Notes: generated by a model from the letters alone, not told the origin. Positions 41,486-51,643 are shown, counted from the stretch's first letter. The stretch is DNA of 64,000 nt from UBA11957 sp963603285 (GCA_963603285.1 CAVCMG010000012.1:19863-83862); one strand, 5' to 3'. Numbers and translations: made by a program.

Positions 41486-42994
41486 ATGAGTGATTATATC
41501 TTGGAACTGAAAGACGTTGTCAAAACGTTCGGTGGTGTCCGCGCGTTAAACGGCGTACATTTTCAGTTGAAAAAAGGTGAGATCCACGCTCTGATGGGTG
41601 AAAACGGAGCCGGTAAATCAACCTTCATTAAAGTTATCACGGGTGTACATCAGCCGGACAGCGGTACGATGCTTCTGGAAGGCGAGCGCATGACATTCCG
41701 TAATACTTCTGATTCTGCTAAGATGGGTATTGCAGCCATCTATCAGCATGTTACATCTTTCCCGGATCTGACCGTTACGGAGAATATCTTCATGGGTCAG
41801 GAAATCAAAAATAAATTTGGCATCTATGACTGGAAGGCCATGAGAAAACGTGCGAAAGAGCTGATCGAGCCGCTGAGCAAAGAGATCGACGTTAACAAGC
41901 CGATGGGAACTCTTTCTGTAGCTGCACAGCAGCTGGTCGAGATCGCCAAAGCGCTTTCCCGTGATGCTCGTATCCTGATCATGGATGAGCCGACAGCTTC
42001 CCTGACAAGAAATGAGTGTCTGCAGCTGTACCGTATCGCCAAGGATCTGCGTGACAAGGGCGTATCCATTATCTTCATTACCCATCGTTTTGAGGATATG
42101 TACGAGCTTTGCTCCCGTGTTACGGTATTCCGTGATTCTACATATGTTGGCTGCTGGGATGTTGACAAGATCACCAATCACGATCTGGTAAAAGCAATGG
42201 TAGGTCGTGAGCTGACAGCCATGTATCCGGAAAAAACAGCCAAGATCGGTGATGTTGTCCTCGAAGTCGACAATATCTCCAAAGAAGGTTATTTCAAAAA
42301 TGTATCCTTCAATGTACGCCGTGGTGAGATTCTGGCCCTGACAGGTCTGGTAGGTGCCGGACGTACAGAGGTTTGCCAGAATATCTACGGTATCATGCAG
42401 CCGGACAGCGGTGAGATCCGTATGGAAGGCAAAAAGGTCAATATCAAGAGTCCGATCGATGCATTAAAGCTCGGTATCGGTCTCCTTCCGGAGAACAGAC
42501 AGACAGAAGGTCTGATCAATGAGCTCCCGATCTATCAGAATGTTTCCTCTGCTACGATGAAGCAGTTTACCAAAGCCGGTAAGCTTGATGTCAATGCCGA
42601 GATGGATAACGCTATCAAACTTTGTAAGAAGATCCAGCTGAAGGCCAACGATATCACGGCTCCGCCGAGCTCTCTGTCCGGTGGTAACCAGCAGAAGGTC
42701 GTTGTTGCCAAGATGCTTTCCGCAGAGCAGAAGGTTCTGATCATGGATGAGCCGACAAAGGGTATCGACGTAGGTGCCAAGTACTCCATCTATGAGATTA
42801 TGAACGAGCTGGCCTGCAACGGTTATGCGATCATCATGGTATCTTCCGAGATGCCGGAGGTTTTAGGTGTGGCTGACCGTGTCGTTGTTATGAAGAGCGG
42901 CCGTGTGACAGCTGAGTTCACCGATATGAAGAACCTGACACAGGAGATGATCTTGGAGGCTTCCCTGAAAGAGAAGAAAGGAGGAGACAAGTAA
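41486..42994 (+). CDS. sugar ABC importer ATPase (RbsA/RhaT type)
   Basis: The 502-residue protein has two fused ABC domains, as in carbohydrate uptake CUT2 importers. The first has GENGAGKST near residue 38 and a weak signature (LSVAAQQLVEIAKAL). The second has a degenerate Walker A (LVGAGRTEV) and a full signature LSGGNQQKVVVAKML. It powers import of a pentose or 6-deoxyhexose. Its stop overlaps the start of the first permease by one base (TAATG). Confidence 0.95.
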   Translation: MSDYILELKDVVKTFGGVRALNGVHFQLKKGEIHALMGENGAGKSTFIKVITGVHQPDSGTMLLEGERMTFRNTSDSAKMGIAAIYQHVTSFPDLTVTENIFMGQEIKNKFGIYDWKAMRKRAKELIEPLSKEIDVNKPMGTLSVAAQQLVEIAKALSRDARILIMDEPTASLTRNECLQLYRIAKDLRDKGVSIIFITHRFEDMYELCSRVTVFRDSTYVGCWDVDKITNHDLVKAMVGRELTAMYPEKTAKIGDVVLEVDNISKEGYFKNVSFNVRRGEILALTGLVGAGRTEVCQNIYGIMQPDSGEIRMEGKKVNIKSPIDALKLGIGLLPENRQTEGLINELPIYQNVSSATMKQFTKAGKLDVNAEMDNAIKLCKKIQLKANDITAPPSSLSGGNQQKVVVAKMLSAEQKVLIMDEPTKGIDVGAKYSIYEIMNELACNGYAIIMVSSEMPEVLGVADRVVVMKSGRVTAEFTDMKNLTQEMILEASLKEKKGGDK

Positions 42995-43974
42995 TGAAAA
43001 AGTTATTACAGTCCCGTAATACCGGTCTGATCGTCGTGCTGATCCTTCTTCTGCTTCTGGCGCGTGTCCTGACACCGGGTATGTTTGCACCGCAGTCTCT
43101 GCTGAATATGCTGCAGAACAACTCTGTATACGCTCTGCTGGCTGTCGCTGAGATGGTGGTTATCCTGACAAGTGGTATCGATATCTCGATCGCTTCCACG
43201 CTTGCTTTTGTAGGTATCGTGACAACTTCACTTTCCTGCTCCAATCCGGGTGTTCCGGGTATCGTATGGTTCTTACTGGCCATCGTTCTCGGTGCTCTGT
43301 GTGGTGCTTTAAATGGAGCGCTGGTAGGTTTCCTGCACATGGTTCCGATGATCTGTACCCTGGGTACGATGTATATCTTCCGTGGTCTGGCATTTGCCGT
43401 ATCCGGTGGACAGTGGTGGTTCGCAGCTTCCTATCTGGACAGCTACCGTGCTTTCGCTGTTACCAAGATCCTTGGTGTGGCAGCTATCGTATGGATCGCC
43501 ATCATCGTTATGGTTCTTGTTGGCCTGTTCCTTGGCTATACAGCACCAGGCAGACGTATCTATGCGATTGGTACCAGCCGTGAGTCTTCTTCCGTTGCCG
43601 GTATCAAAGAGCCGGTTGTAACCTTCTATGCTTTCGTGATCTGTGGTGCTCTGGCCGGTTTGGCAGGTATGCTTTACACAGCCAACTATGCGATCGGTTA
43701 CTACGGCATGGCGGATGGCTTCGAGATGACAGCCATCGCAATCTGTGTACTGGGTGGTGTTTCCATCAATGGTGGTAAAGGTCGTATGGACGGTGTGGCC
43801 ATCGGTGTGCTGATCATGTGCGTAGTCACCAACTTCATCAGTATGATTCCGGGTATGAGTGTATGGCAGAAGGCCCTGCAGGGCGGTATCATAATCGTAG
43901 CCGTAATTATCAACTATTTCACAGAGCGTACTGCTGAGAAACGTGCTCTGAAAGAAAGGGGTGCTTTGATCTAA
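42994..43974 (+). CDS. sugar ABC importer permease 1
   Basis: The 326-residue protein has 8-10 hydrophobic helices and the RbsC/BPD-transp-2 pattern (VVILTSGIDISIAS, GLAFAVSGG, MTAIAICVLGGVSINGGKGR). It forms the membrane pore together with the second permease. GGAGG precedes the ATG. The gene overlaps both neighbours by single-base TAATG junctions, so the importer genes are translationally coupled. Confidence 0.94.
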   Translation: MKKLLQSRNTGLIVVLILLLLLARVLTPGMFAPQSLLNMLQNNSVYALLAVAEMVVILTSGIDISIASTLAFVGIVTTSLSCSNPGVPGIVWFLLAIVLGALCGALNGALVGFLHMVPMICTLGTMYIFRGLAFAVSGGQWWFAASYLDSYRAFAVTKILGVAAIVWIAIIVMVLVGLFLGYTAPGRRIYAIGTSRESSSVAGIKEPVVTFYAFVICGALAGLAGMLYTANYAIGYYGMADGFEMTAIAICVLGGVSINGGKGRMDGVAIGVLIMCVVTNFISMIPGMSVWQKALQGGIIIVAVIINYFTERTAEKRALKERGALI

Positions 43975-45218
43975 TGCCAGGAAGTAATTACGACAGAGAC
44001 CTTTCGGTAAAAGAAGGTTTCGTTTTATCCAAATTCCTTGTTAAATGGGAAATGATCCTTGTATATATCCTGATTCTTCTGAATCTGGTACTTTTGATCT
44101 TCGAACCGCAGCTGTTTTTCCAGGCTGGTACGATCCAGACCATCATCAACTCCGGTTTCGACAGTTCACCGTTAGTCCTTGGTATGGTATTCATCCTGTT
44201 ACTGGGTGATATCGATGTATCTGTAGCTGCACAGATCGTTCTGGGCGGTATGGTTACCGGTCTTATGATGGATGCCGGTATTCCGTCGATCGTTTGTGTA
44301 ATCGCAGGTATCCTTACCTGTATGCTGTGTGGTGTTTTCAACGGCTTCTGTGTTGCTTACTTCAAGATGCCGGCCGTTATTACTACGATTTCCACATCCA
44401 TGCTGTTTCGTGGTATCGCTGAGATCGTTCTGGGTGAGAATTCCCTGAAGAACTTCCCGGCATGGTACAACAAGATCGGCTGGTACAATATCGGCGGTGT
44501 GATCCCGCTCAGTATGCTGCTGTTTCTGATCATGGGTGCGATTCTGTGCTTCGTGCTGCACAAATCCCCGTTTGGACGTAGAGTGTATATCGTTGGTAAC
44601 AACCCGACATGTGCTACATATTCCGGTATCAGTGTATTCCGTGTAAAGATGGAAGTCTTCATCCTCATGGGCTTCATGGCCGGTATCGGTTCCATCTTCT
44701 TCATCGGTCGTATGGGTGGCGGTATTTCCTCCTCCATGGCTACCGGTTATGAGATGACAGCCATCGCTACCGCTGTACTGGGTGGTGTATCCACCAGTGG
44801 TGGTAAAGGTAAGATGTACGGTCCGATGATCGCTACATTCATCATGTCCTTCCTCATCTTCGTACTCGGTCTGATCGGTATCGACCCGAATACGAAAAAG
44901 ATCTTCATCGGCGTTATCCTGATCCTGACGATCCTGGTTTCCACGATCAACAAGCAGATGATCAAGGATATGAAGCTGCGTATGGTATACCATAACAACA
45001 AGAACATCGAGGCTGTCAACGACAGAACCGCTGAGCTTGTCAAAGCGCATAAGAAAGAGATCAAGAAGCTGCAGAAGGCCGGTGGTAACGCTGACAAGAT
45101 CAAGAAGCTGCAGGATGAGATCGCTGCTGCACAGAAGGAGTGCAAGGAAAAGACTGCACAGTTCTGGGCTGATCAGCAGGCAGATGCCAAGAAAGCAAAG
45201 GAAAGATTTGCAAAATAA
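43974..45218 (+). CDS. sugar ABC importer permease 2 with long cytosolic tail
   Basis: The first 330 residues are a CUT2 permease like its partner (LLLGDIDVSVAAQIVLGG, MTAIATAVLGGVSTSGGKGK). Unusually, about 85 further residues follow, rich in Lys, Glu, Ala and Gln (for example ELVKAHKKEIKKLQKAGG), and predicted to be a coiled coil inside the cell. Typical permeases end after the last helix. The tail may contact the ATPase or another protein. The length of 414 residues is thus about 90 over the norm. Confidence 0.92.
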   Translation: MPGSNYDRDLSVKEGFVLSKFLVKWEMILVYILILLNLVLLIFEPQLFFQAGTIQTIINSGFDSSPLVLGMVFILLLGDIDVSVAAQIVLGGMVTGLMMDAGIPSIVCVIAGILTCMLCGVFNGFCVAYFKMPAVITTISTSMLFRGIAEIVLGENSLKNFPAWYNKIGWYNIGGVIPLSMLLFLIMGAILCFVLHKSPFGRRVYIVGNNPTCATYSGISVFRVKMEVFILMGFMAGIGSIFFIGRMGGGISSSMATGYEMTAIATAVLGGVSTSGGKGKMYGPMIATFIMSFLIFVLGLIGIDPNTKKIFIGVILILTILVSTINKQMIKDMKLRMVYHNNKNIEAVNDRTAELVKAHKKEIKKLQKAGGNADKIKKLQDEIAAAQKECKEKTAQFWADQQADAKKAKERFAK

Positions 45219-45385
45219 GTATAGAGCATACGATTTGGCAAATATGTCCAAAAAAAAGATAAAGTATATACAAAATACACAATTTTTAAAGATGTATTTG
45301 CCAAATAATCGGTTATATGCTACTATCTACTCGTCGATATAAACGAAAAGTTTATATACACATATCCTAAAGGAGGAAGAAAAGT

Positions 45386-46633
45386 ATGAAAAAACTGAAC
45401 AAGTTCATGGCACTTGGTCTTGTAGGTGCTATGGCAGCAACAACACTCGCAGGTTGCGGCGGCAGCTCTTCTGCAGCAGCTACATCCACACCGACTGAGA
45501 CAAGCGGCAGCGCAGCAGCTGAGAGTACAGCAACAAGCGCAGCCAGCGCAGCTACAGAGACAAGTGGTGCAGCTGAGGCTACTACAAGCAAAGATGGCAA
45601 CCATGTATTCATGTTCAAATCCGTTGGTAACGCATTCGGTGTTATCATGTACGAAGGATTCAACAGCTACATGACACAGGTTGGTGAGACAGCAGAGGAG
45701 AAATCCCCGGCAGAGACAACTGTAGCCGCTCAGGTACAGCTGATCGATGAAGCCCTGACAAAAGGCTGCAAATCCATTTCTATCTCCACAAACGGTGATA
45801 CAGGATTTGATGAGGTATTTGCAAAAGCTCAGAGCCAGAACGTACCGATCGTATCCGTTGACTCCGCAGCATCTGCTGACTACCGTGTAACACACAACAA
45901 TCAGGCATCTTCCGCAGATATCGGTGCTATGCAGGTTCGTGCAGCCGTTATGATCGTTTGCGGTGTTGACTATGATCCGTCTGATTCCGACATGAGCAAA
46001 TCCGTTGAGACAGCACTGGCTAACTACAGTGGTGATCCGATCAACATCGGTGTTCTTTCCGCTGGTATCGATACACCGGTACAGAACGGCTGGATCGCAG
46101 AGATGGAGAAAGAGCTTCAGAAAGATATCTACTCTGGTAAAGTAAATCCGGAGCTGGACAAGAAATACGGTGATGATGAGGCTACCAAATCTACTACACA
46201 GGCTCAGGCTTTCTTAAGCGAGAATAAAGTAGACGTTATCATTTCCCCGACAACAGTTGGTATCGCAGCTGCAGCTGAGGTTATGAAATCTGCTGGTTCT
46301 GACATCAAGGTTACAGGTCTTGGTCTTCCGAGCGAGATGAAACCGTACATGCCGGCTTCTGATTCTGATAACGCTATGGACTTTGTTTGCCCGTTCATGA
46401 TGCTGTGGGATGTATCTCACCTGGGTGCTTCTACAGCTGCTATCCAGATGGCTGTTCAGAATGACGGTTATACTGGTGCTGCTGGCGAGAAAGTTACAAT
46501 GCAGGCTTGGGGCGAGTACGAGGAAGAAACATTTGAGACAACAGCTGACGAAGCTGGTGGAACAAGCGTTCTGACAGGTATCCCGTACACATTCTACAAA
46601 GGCAACATGGCAGATTGGGCTGACAAACTCTAA
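45386..46633 (+). CDS. sugar-binding lipoprotein of the ABC importer
   Basis: The 415-residue protein is exported and lipid-anchored: a basic start and hydrophobic stretch end in the lipobox TLAGCGG at residue 25. A Ser/Ala/Thr-rich linker of about 45 residues leads to a periplasmic-binding-protein type 1 fold (ISISTNGDTGFDEVFAKAQ, PIVSVDSAASADYR, VDVIISPTTVGIAAAAEV, VTGLGLPSEMKPY). It resembles rhamnose/autoinducer-type binders, in keeping with a 6-deoxysugar ligand. AAAGGAGG precedes the ATG. Its distance of 167 bases from the permeases may allow separate, higher expression. Confidence 0.94.
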   Translation: MKKLNKFMALGLVGAMAATTLAGCGGSSSAAATSTPTETSGSAAAESTATSAASAATETSGAAEATTSKDGNHVFMFKSVGNAFGVIMYEGFNSYMTQVGETAEEKSPAETTVAAQVQLIDEALTKGCKSISISTNGDTGFDEVFAKAQSQNVPIVSVDSAASADYRVTHNNQASSADIGAMQVRAAVMIVCGVDYDPSDSDMSKSVETALANYSGDPINIGVLSAGIDTPVQNGWIAEMEKELQKDIYSGKVNPELDKKYGDDEATKSTTQAQAFLSENKVDVIISPTTVGIAAAAEVMKSAGSDIKVTGLGLPSEMKPYMPASDSDNAMDFVCPFMMLWDVSHLGASTAAIQMAVQNDGYTGAAGEKVTMQAWGEYEEETFETTADEAGGTSVLTGIPYTFYKGNMADWADKL

Positions 46634-46682
46634 TTTAGAAATTGTCACGAGAAACTGCATGACAGTTTAAGCTGATCTTTAG

Positions 46683-46710
46683 GCGTCTGCCCGAAAGGGC
46701 AGGCGCTTTT
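46683..46710 (+). terminator. importer operon terminator
   Basis: GCGTCTGCCC, a GAAA tetraloop, GGGCAGGCGC and four T. Confidence 0.88.
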
Positions 46711-46856
46711 AAATTTACGTGGGCAACAAGCCAAAGTCCGTGCCTGCACGAGACCACTGGCGGCTGCTGCTTCAGCCGAGTGCTTTTTACGAAAAGCCTT
46801 CAGCTGAGCCAGCACGTTCACATTTTCTCCACAGGGAACTGATAAAGTGGTACACT

Positions 46857-46928
46857 GTGGGAAGGTACTGTAAACAGTGCGGACGACAGATGAAAAAGAA
46901 ATATGGTAAAGGAGTATGTAAGCTGTGA
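46857..46928 (+). CDS. possible zinc-ribbon microprotein (very short)
   Basis: A frame ending just at the next start codon encodes VGRYCKQCGRQMKKKYGKG followed by VCKL, with three Cys placed like half of a zinc ribbon. The GTG start has no good ribosome binding site, and the upstream part of the open frame looks non-coding. It may be a chance frame. Confidence 0.25.
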   Translation: MGRYCKQCGRQMKKKYGKGVCKL

Positions 46929-47965
46929 TAGAGGTAAAACATCTCGTAAAAAAATACGGAGATCACACCGCAGTGGATGATCTTTCTTTTACCCTGGAAA
47001 GTGGGAAAATTTATGGCTTTCTCGGACCGAATGGTGCGGGCAAGTCTACGACAATGAATATGATGACGGGGTATATCGCTTCTACATCGGGCGAGATACT
47101 GATCAATGGACACGATATTTTAAAGGAGCCAGAGGAGGCTAAGAAGTGCATCGGCTATCTGCCGGAGATCCCGCCGCTGTACATTGATATGACGGTCTGG
47201 GAATATCTGGTGACCGTAGCGGATCTGAAAAAAGTGCCAAAGACGGAGCGCAACGCCATGCTGGCCCAGATCATGGAGACGGTACAGATCACCGATATGA
47301 AAAAGCGTCTGATCAAAAACCTGTCCAAGGGTTACCGCCAGCGTGTCGGTATCGCGCAGGCGCTGATCGGCTATCCGGAGATCATCATTCTCGATGAGCC
47401 GACGGTAGGTCTCGATCCCAAGCAGATCATCGAGATCCGGGATCTAGTGAAGTCTCTGGGTGAAAAGCATACCGTTATTTTGAGCTCTCATATCCTGACA
47501 GAGATCAGTGCCGTCTGCGATTATGTGCTGATCATCAACAAAGGTCATCTGGTGGCTTCCGATGCGACAGAAAACTTAAGTAAGATGTTTGCCGGACAGA
47601 ACAGGATGGAGCTTCTGGTGGATGCTGGTGGCGAGACTGTGGATAACATTCTGAATGGCGTAGCTTCTGTGGAAAGTGTGCATCTGACAGCCACGCCGGA
47701 GGGCTGTACCCGGGCAGAGATCCAGGTGCAGGGGGATGCGGATATCCGCCGCGAGCTGTTCTTTGCCTTTGCCGATGCCAGAGTGCCGATCCTGGAAATG
47801 AAGAATGCCAGTGTGACGCTGGAGGATATCTTCCTTGAAGTGACAAAGACAGATGCCGGGCAGCAGAGCGTTGACGTAGCAGATCCGCAGGAAGAATCTG
47901 CAGGAGAAAATACAGTGGACAGCAGAAAAGAAAAATCTGCCACCGGAGAGGAGGAGAGATCATGA
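46925..47965 (+). CDS. ABC-2 type exporter ATPase (GldA-like)
   Basis: The 346-residue ATPase has GPNGAGKST near residue 37, signature LSKGYRQRVGIAQAL, Walker B IIILDEPTVGLD and a C-terminal domain with an acidic tail. With the next three genes it matches the Gld-type cluster (ATPase, membrane protein, GldG-like protein, DUF4340 protein). The GTG start follows AAAGGAG. The export substrate of these clusters in Firmicutes is not known. Confidence 0.93.
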   Translation: MIEVKHLVKKYGDHTAVDDLSFTLESGKIYGFLGPNGAGKSTTMNMMTGYIASTSGEILINGHDILKEPEEAKKCIGYLPEIPPLYIDMTVWEYLVTVADLKKVPKTERNAMLAQIMETVQITDMKKRLIKNLSKGYRQRVGIAQALIGYPEIIILDEPTVGLDPKQIIEIRDLVKSLGEKHTVILSSHILTEISAVCDYVLIINKGHLVASDATENLSKMFAGQNRMELLVDAGGETVDNILNGVASVESVHLTATPEGCTRAEIQVQGDADIRRELFFAFADARVPILEMKNASVTLEDIFLEVTKTDAGQQSVDVADPQEESAGENTVDSRKEKSATGEEERS

Positions 47966-48825
47966 CAGCCGTATATCGAAAAGAACTGCGCAGTTACCTG
48001 ACGTCGATGATCGGGTATGTGTTTATTGCTTTTATCCTTGTGGCTGTAGGTATCTATTTTGCCTATCAGAATCTGAATCTTGGTTCGCCGCGGTTTGAAC
48101 TTGTCCTGGACAATGTACAGTTTATCTTTCTGGTCTTTGTACCGATCCTGACAATGCGTGTACTGGCCGATGAAAAGAAGCAGCGTACCGATCAGCTGCT
48201 TTTAACCCTGCCCCTGTCCGTGTGGGATATCGTGATCGGTAAATTTCTTGCACTGGTGACGTTATATGCCGTGCCGGTGGTGATCATCTGCTTTTATCCG
48301 CTGCTTTTGTCGAGCTTCGGTCCGGTCAATATGCCGGCGGCGTATTTTTCCATTCTGGCGTTCTTTCTGCTGGGGTGTGCAGATATTGCAATCGGTGTCT
48401 TTCTGTCCTCGCTGACAGAAAATGCGGTGATCGCTGCGGTTATGACGTTTGGGGCACTGCTGCTGTGCTATCTGATGAGTACGATTTCTACGATGGTTCC
48501 CTATACGGCCATCGCTTCCTTTATCGCGTTTACGGTGCTGGTTGTTTTTCTGGTACTGATCGTGCATCATATGACGAAGGATGCGACGGTGACATGTATC
48601 GCAGCTGTGGTACTGGAGGGTATCCTGTGTGCGGTATATATGCTGAAGCGTCCGCTTCTGGAGGGCGCATTCCAGAAATTCCTCGCGGTATTCTATCTGA
48701 ATGGCAGATTGCAGAATTTCTTCAGCGGTATGCTGGATATCGGCGGTATTCTGTATTATCTGTCGGTTATGGCGATCTTTCTGCTTCTGGCAGAACAGAC
48801 GATCGTAAAGAGACGCTGGAGCTAG
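47962..48825 (+). CDS. ABC-2 type permease (GldF-like)
   Basis: The 287-residue protein has six hydrophobic helices and the ABC-2 pattern (AVYRKELRSYLTSMIGYVF at the N-terminus, FVPILTMRVLADEKKQRTDQ before the second helix). It overlaps the ATPase gene by 4 bases (ATGA). It forms the channel of the exporter. Confidence 0.92.
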   Translation: MTAVYRKELRSYLTSMIGYVFIAFILVAVGIYFAYQNLNLGSPRFELVLDNVQFIFLVFVPILTMRVLADEKKQRTDQLLLTLPLSVWDIVIGKFLALVTLYAVPVVIICFYPLLLSSFGPVNMPAAYFSILAFFLLGCADIAIGVFLSSLTENAVIAAVMTFGALLLCYLMSTISTMVPYTAIASFIAFTVLVVFLVLIVHHMTKDATVTCIAAVVLEGILCAVYMLKRPLLEGAFQKFLAVFYLNGRLQNFFSGMLDIGGILYYLSVMAIFLLLAEQTIVKRRWS

Positions 48826-48837
48826 GAGGAAACAGTT

Positions 48838-50250
48838 ATGGAAAAGAAAAGTCTGAAAAACGGATCCTACAGCATTCTGATCACGGTGATCGTGATCGCT
48901 GCGCTGGTGGTCGTGAATCTGATTGTCCAGACGCTGCCGACGGATCTGACACAGCTGGATTTTTCCAGCAATAAATTATATACGCTGACGGAGACAACGA
49001 CGGATTTTCTGGATGGTCTTTCCGAGGACGTATCCCTGTATTATATCTGTGAAAACGGCGAAGAGGACGATACGACGGTAAAGCTTCTGCACCGTTATGC
49101 GGATGCATCCTCCCATGTGACGATGCAGCAGATCGACCCGGCTTTGTATCCGGGCTTTACCTCCCAGTATACGGACGATAAGGTGGAAAACGGCAGTATT
49201 ATCGTCGTCAGTGGGGAGACAAATAAGATCGTGTCGGTAGATGATCTGTATACGGACAGCTACAATGCATCCACGGGGAAATCCGTGCATGTTGCCTATG
49301 ACGGCGAGGGTCTGGTGACCAGTGCTATCGACTATGTGACCAATAAGAATATTCCGGTACTGTATGTGCTGAACGGTAACGGCGAGGCTTCGCTTGACGA
49401 TGCCTTCCTTGCTGCGATTGATAAAAACAATGTCGAAGTGAAAAACTTAAATCTGCTGTCCGAGGATATTCCGGAGGATGCTGCCGCGCTCCTGATCAAT
49501 GCACCGGAAAAGGATTACTCCGGGGAACAGGCGCAGAAGATCATCACATATCTGGAAAACGGCGGCAGTGCGATGATCACTTCGAATTATTCGATCTATC
49601 AGATGCCGAACTTTGATTCCATCCTGCAAAACTACGGTCTTTCCCGCAAGGAGGGCGTGGTATTTGAAGGGGATTCCAGCCATTTTATGACGTATCCGTA
49701 CTGTCTGATCCCGGATATGCAGTACAATCAGATCACCCAGAAGCTGTATAATACGGCGTATCTGCTGCTGCCGATGAGTCAGGCCATCGTACCGATGGAT
49801 ACCTACAGAGATTCGATTTCGATGTATCCGCTGTTACAGACGTCAACTTCTTCCTATAATAAAGCGGATGTCGTGCATATGACAACCTCGGTCAAAGAAG
49901 CAGGAGATGAGGACGGGCCGTTTACGATTGGTATGCTGGTGGAAGAGGATACCAACACGGACGATGAGGTAGACACCCGCATCGTATACTACAGTACCGG
50001 CTACCTGCTGGACAAGGATTACAACAATTCTGTATCCGGCACAAACGCTGAGCTTGTGGGCAGCACCGTCAATTACCTGTGCAACAATGCCGACGCTTCC
50101 AGCGCCGTTCCGGTCAAGAACCTGCAGGTACAATATCTGACGATGACGTCCTTTGCTGCAAATACATGGACTGTGATCTGCGTATTTATTCTGCCGCTTG
50201 CCTTTATTGTTGTCGGTGGGGTGATCTGGTTCAGAAGGAGAAAAGGCTGA
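48838..50250 (+). CDS. GldG-like ABC system auxiliary protein
   Basis: The 470-residue protein has an N-terminal membrane helix (ILITVIVIAALVVVNLIVQ), a large extracellular part with the GldG/IFT52-like fold (LYTLTETTTDFLDGL, VLYVLNGNGEAS, ALLINAPEKDYS) and a second helix near the C-terminus (VICVFILPLAFIVVGGVIWF). AGGAGG precedes the ATG. In gliding bacteroidetes GldG works with GldA and GldF, but in clostridia the complex has no link to motility. Confidence 0.88.
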   Translation: MEKKSLKNGSYSILITVIVIAALVVVNLIVQTLPTDLTQLDFSSNKLYTLTETTTDFLDGLSEDVSLYYICENGEEDDTTVKLLHRYADASSHVTMQQIDPALYPGFTSQYTDDKVENGSIIVVSGETNKIVSVDDLYTDSYNASTGKSVHVAYDGEGLVTSAIDYVTNKNIPVLYVLNGNGEASLDDAFLAAIDKNNVEVKNLNLLSEDIPEDAAALLINAPEKDYSGEQAQKIITYLENGGSAMITSNYSIYQMPNFDSILQNYGLSRKEGVVFEGDSSHFMTYPYCLIPDMQYNQITQKLYNTAYLLLPMSQAIVPMDTYRDSISMYPLLQTSTSSYNKADVVHMTTSVKEAGDEDGPFTIGMLVEEDTNTDDEVDTRIVYYSTGYLLDKDYNNSVSGTNAELVGSTVNYLCNNADASSAVPVKNLQVQYLTMTSFAANTWTVICVFILPLAFIVVGGVIWFRRRKG

Positions 50251-51638
50251 TGTCGAAGAAAAATAAGAAAACACTGGTGATCGCTGTTGTGGCGCTGGCT
50301 GTGCTTTTGCTGGCATGGCTGGGCGTCAGCACCGTGACCAGACATATGGAAGAGAAAAAAGAAAACGAAGCAGCCGATCAGGCAGCATCGCAGGTAATCC
50401 TGTCGCTGGCAGAGAGCGATATCGCCTCGATTTCCTATCCGGGAGATGAGGGCGAAATCCGGCTGGAGCAAAAGGACGGTCAGTGGACAAATGCCGAAGA
50501 CGGTTACGTCCTGACTGGTAGCCGTATGAAGCTTCTGACCGATGATCTGGCGGCTTTGACTGCCGAGCGTGTGATCGAGGATGTAACAGATCTTACCACC
50601 TATGGACTGGCAGATTCCGCACGTTCGATCGATATCACGATGCAGGACGGCACGCAGTATACCCTGATCTGTGGGGATAAAAACGTCACGACAAACGAGC
50701 TGTATGTACAGCTGGCCAGTGATACATCGAAGGTTTACCTGACAAAGACAGCCCTTGACAGCCATTTTTCCGGCCGTGTGCAGGCGCTGGCAGCCTACGA
50801 TGCCTTTCCGGAGATCGAACCGTCGACTATGCGCGAATTTGATGTACAAAAGGCAGAAAATTCCTACGTGCTGACCATGACCGGCGACGACCAGTGCTCC
50901 GTAACCGGTGAGGACGGTGTGACACAGCTGGCCAACCTGACTGCTCTTGGCAGCGTCCAGCAGAATATCTCCTATATCAGCTGGGTCAGAAATATGGAAT
51001 ATGACTGCAAGGATATGGCCGCCTACGGTCTCGCCGATCCGCAGTGTACCTTAAAGATTACCTACGGTGATGGCGATGCCAGAAAAGAAACCACCATCTA
51101 CATCGGTGATCAGGACAGCTACGGCGATTACTACGTCCGCATCGATGATTCTACCCAGGTCAGCACCGTGCACGACGAGTATCTCTCCGATATCGTCAAC
51201 GGACAGGCAACCTCCTTCTGGAGCCTTACCTACAGTTTTGTATCCATCAGTGATCTGGACAAACTCACCGTAACTGTAGACGGCACAGAGCATATCCTGC
51301 AATATCAGGCAGAGGAAACCACCGAAGAAGGGCAGGATCTTGGCGAAAGCTGGCTGTTTGATGGAAAAAATGTGGACAAAGAACTGTTTAATAAATTTTA
51401 TTACGACTGCGTCAGCGTAACAGCCCAGGAACGTATGGACACCGTACCGACAGATCTCGGGGATGCTGTGATGAAGCTTACTTACACACTTAAAGATGGC
51501 AGTACCAAAGAGATCACCTATTATCCCGGAGACCAGAATTTCTACACCGTTGTATACGAAAACGGCACAAAGGCCGGCAGTACGAATAAGCTATATGTTA
51601 ATCAGATGTTGGAAGACTTAAAACAACTGACAGAATAA
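50250..51638 (+). CDS. DUF4340 protein of the Gld-type ABC cluster
   Basis: The 462-residue protein has one N-terminal membrane helix (TLVIAVVALAVLLLAWLGV) and an extracellular region with two repeats of the DUF4340 kind (GLADSARSIDITMQDGTQYT, GLADPQCTLKITYGDG). It starts by an ATGA overlap with the GldG-like gene and completes the four-gene exporter cluster. A longer frame is open upstream but runs over the preceding gene. Its role is unknown; it may be an outer partner of the exporter. Confidence 0.88.
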   Translation: MSKKNKKTLVIAVVALAVLLLAWLGVSTVTRHMEEKKENEAADQAASQVILSLAESDIASISYPGDEGEIRLEQKDGQWTNAEDGYVLTGSRMKLLTDDLAALTAERVIEDVTDLTTYGLADSARSIDITMQDGTQYTLICGDKNVTTNELYVQLASDTSKVYLTKTALDSHFSGRVQALAAYDAFPEIEPSTMREFDVQKAENSYVLTMTGDDQCSVTGEDGVTQLANLTALGSVQQNISYISWVRNMEYDCKDMAAYGLADPQCTLKITYGDGDARKETTIYIGDQDSYGDYYVRIDDSTQVSTVHDEYLSDIVNGQATSFWSLTYSFVSISDLDKLTVTVDGTEHILQYQAEETTEEGQDLGESWLFDGKNVDKELFNKFYYDCVSVTAQERMDTVPTDLGDAVMKLTYTLKDGSTKEITYYPGDQNFYTVVYENGTKAGSTNKLYVNQMLEDLKQLTE

Positions 51639-51643
51639 GCAAA

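Noticed and set aside
45426..45674. Gln/Ala-rich ORF within the binding-protein gene
   Set aside because: It is an off-frame reading of the Ser/Ala/Thr linker of the lipoprotein.
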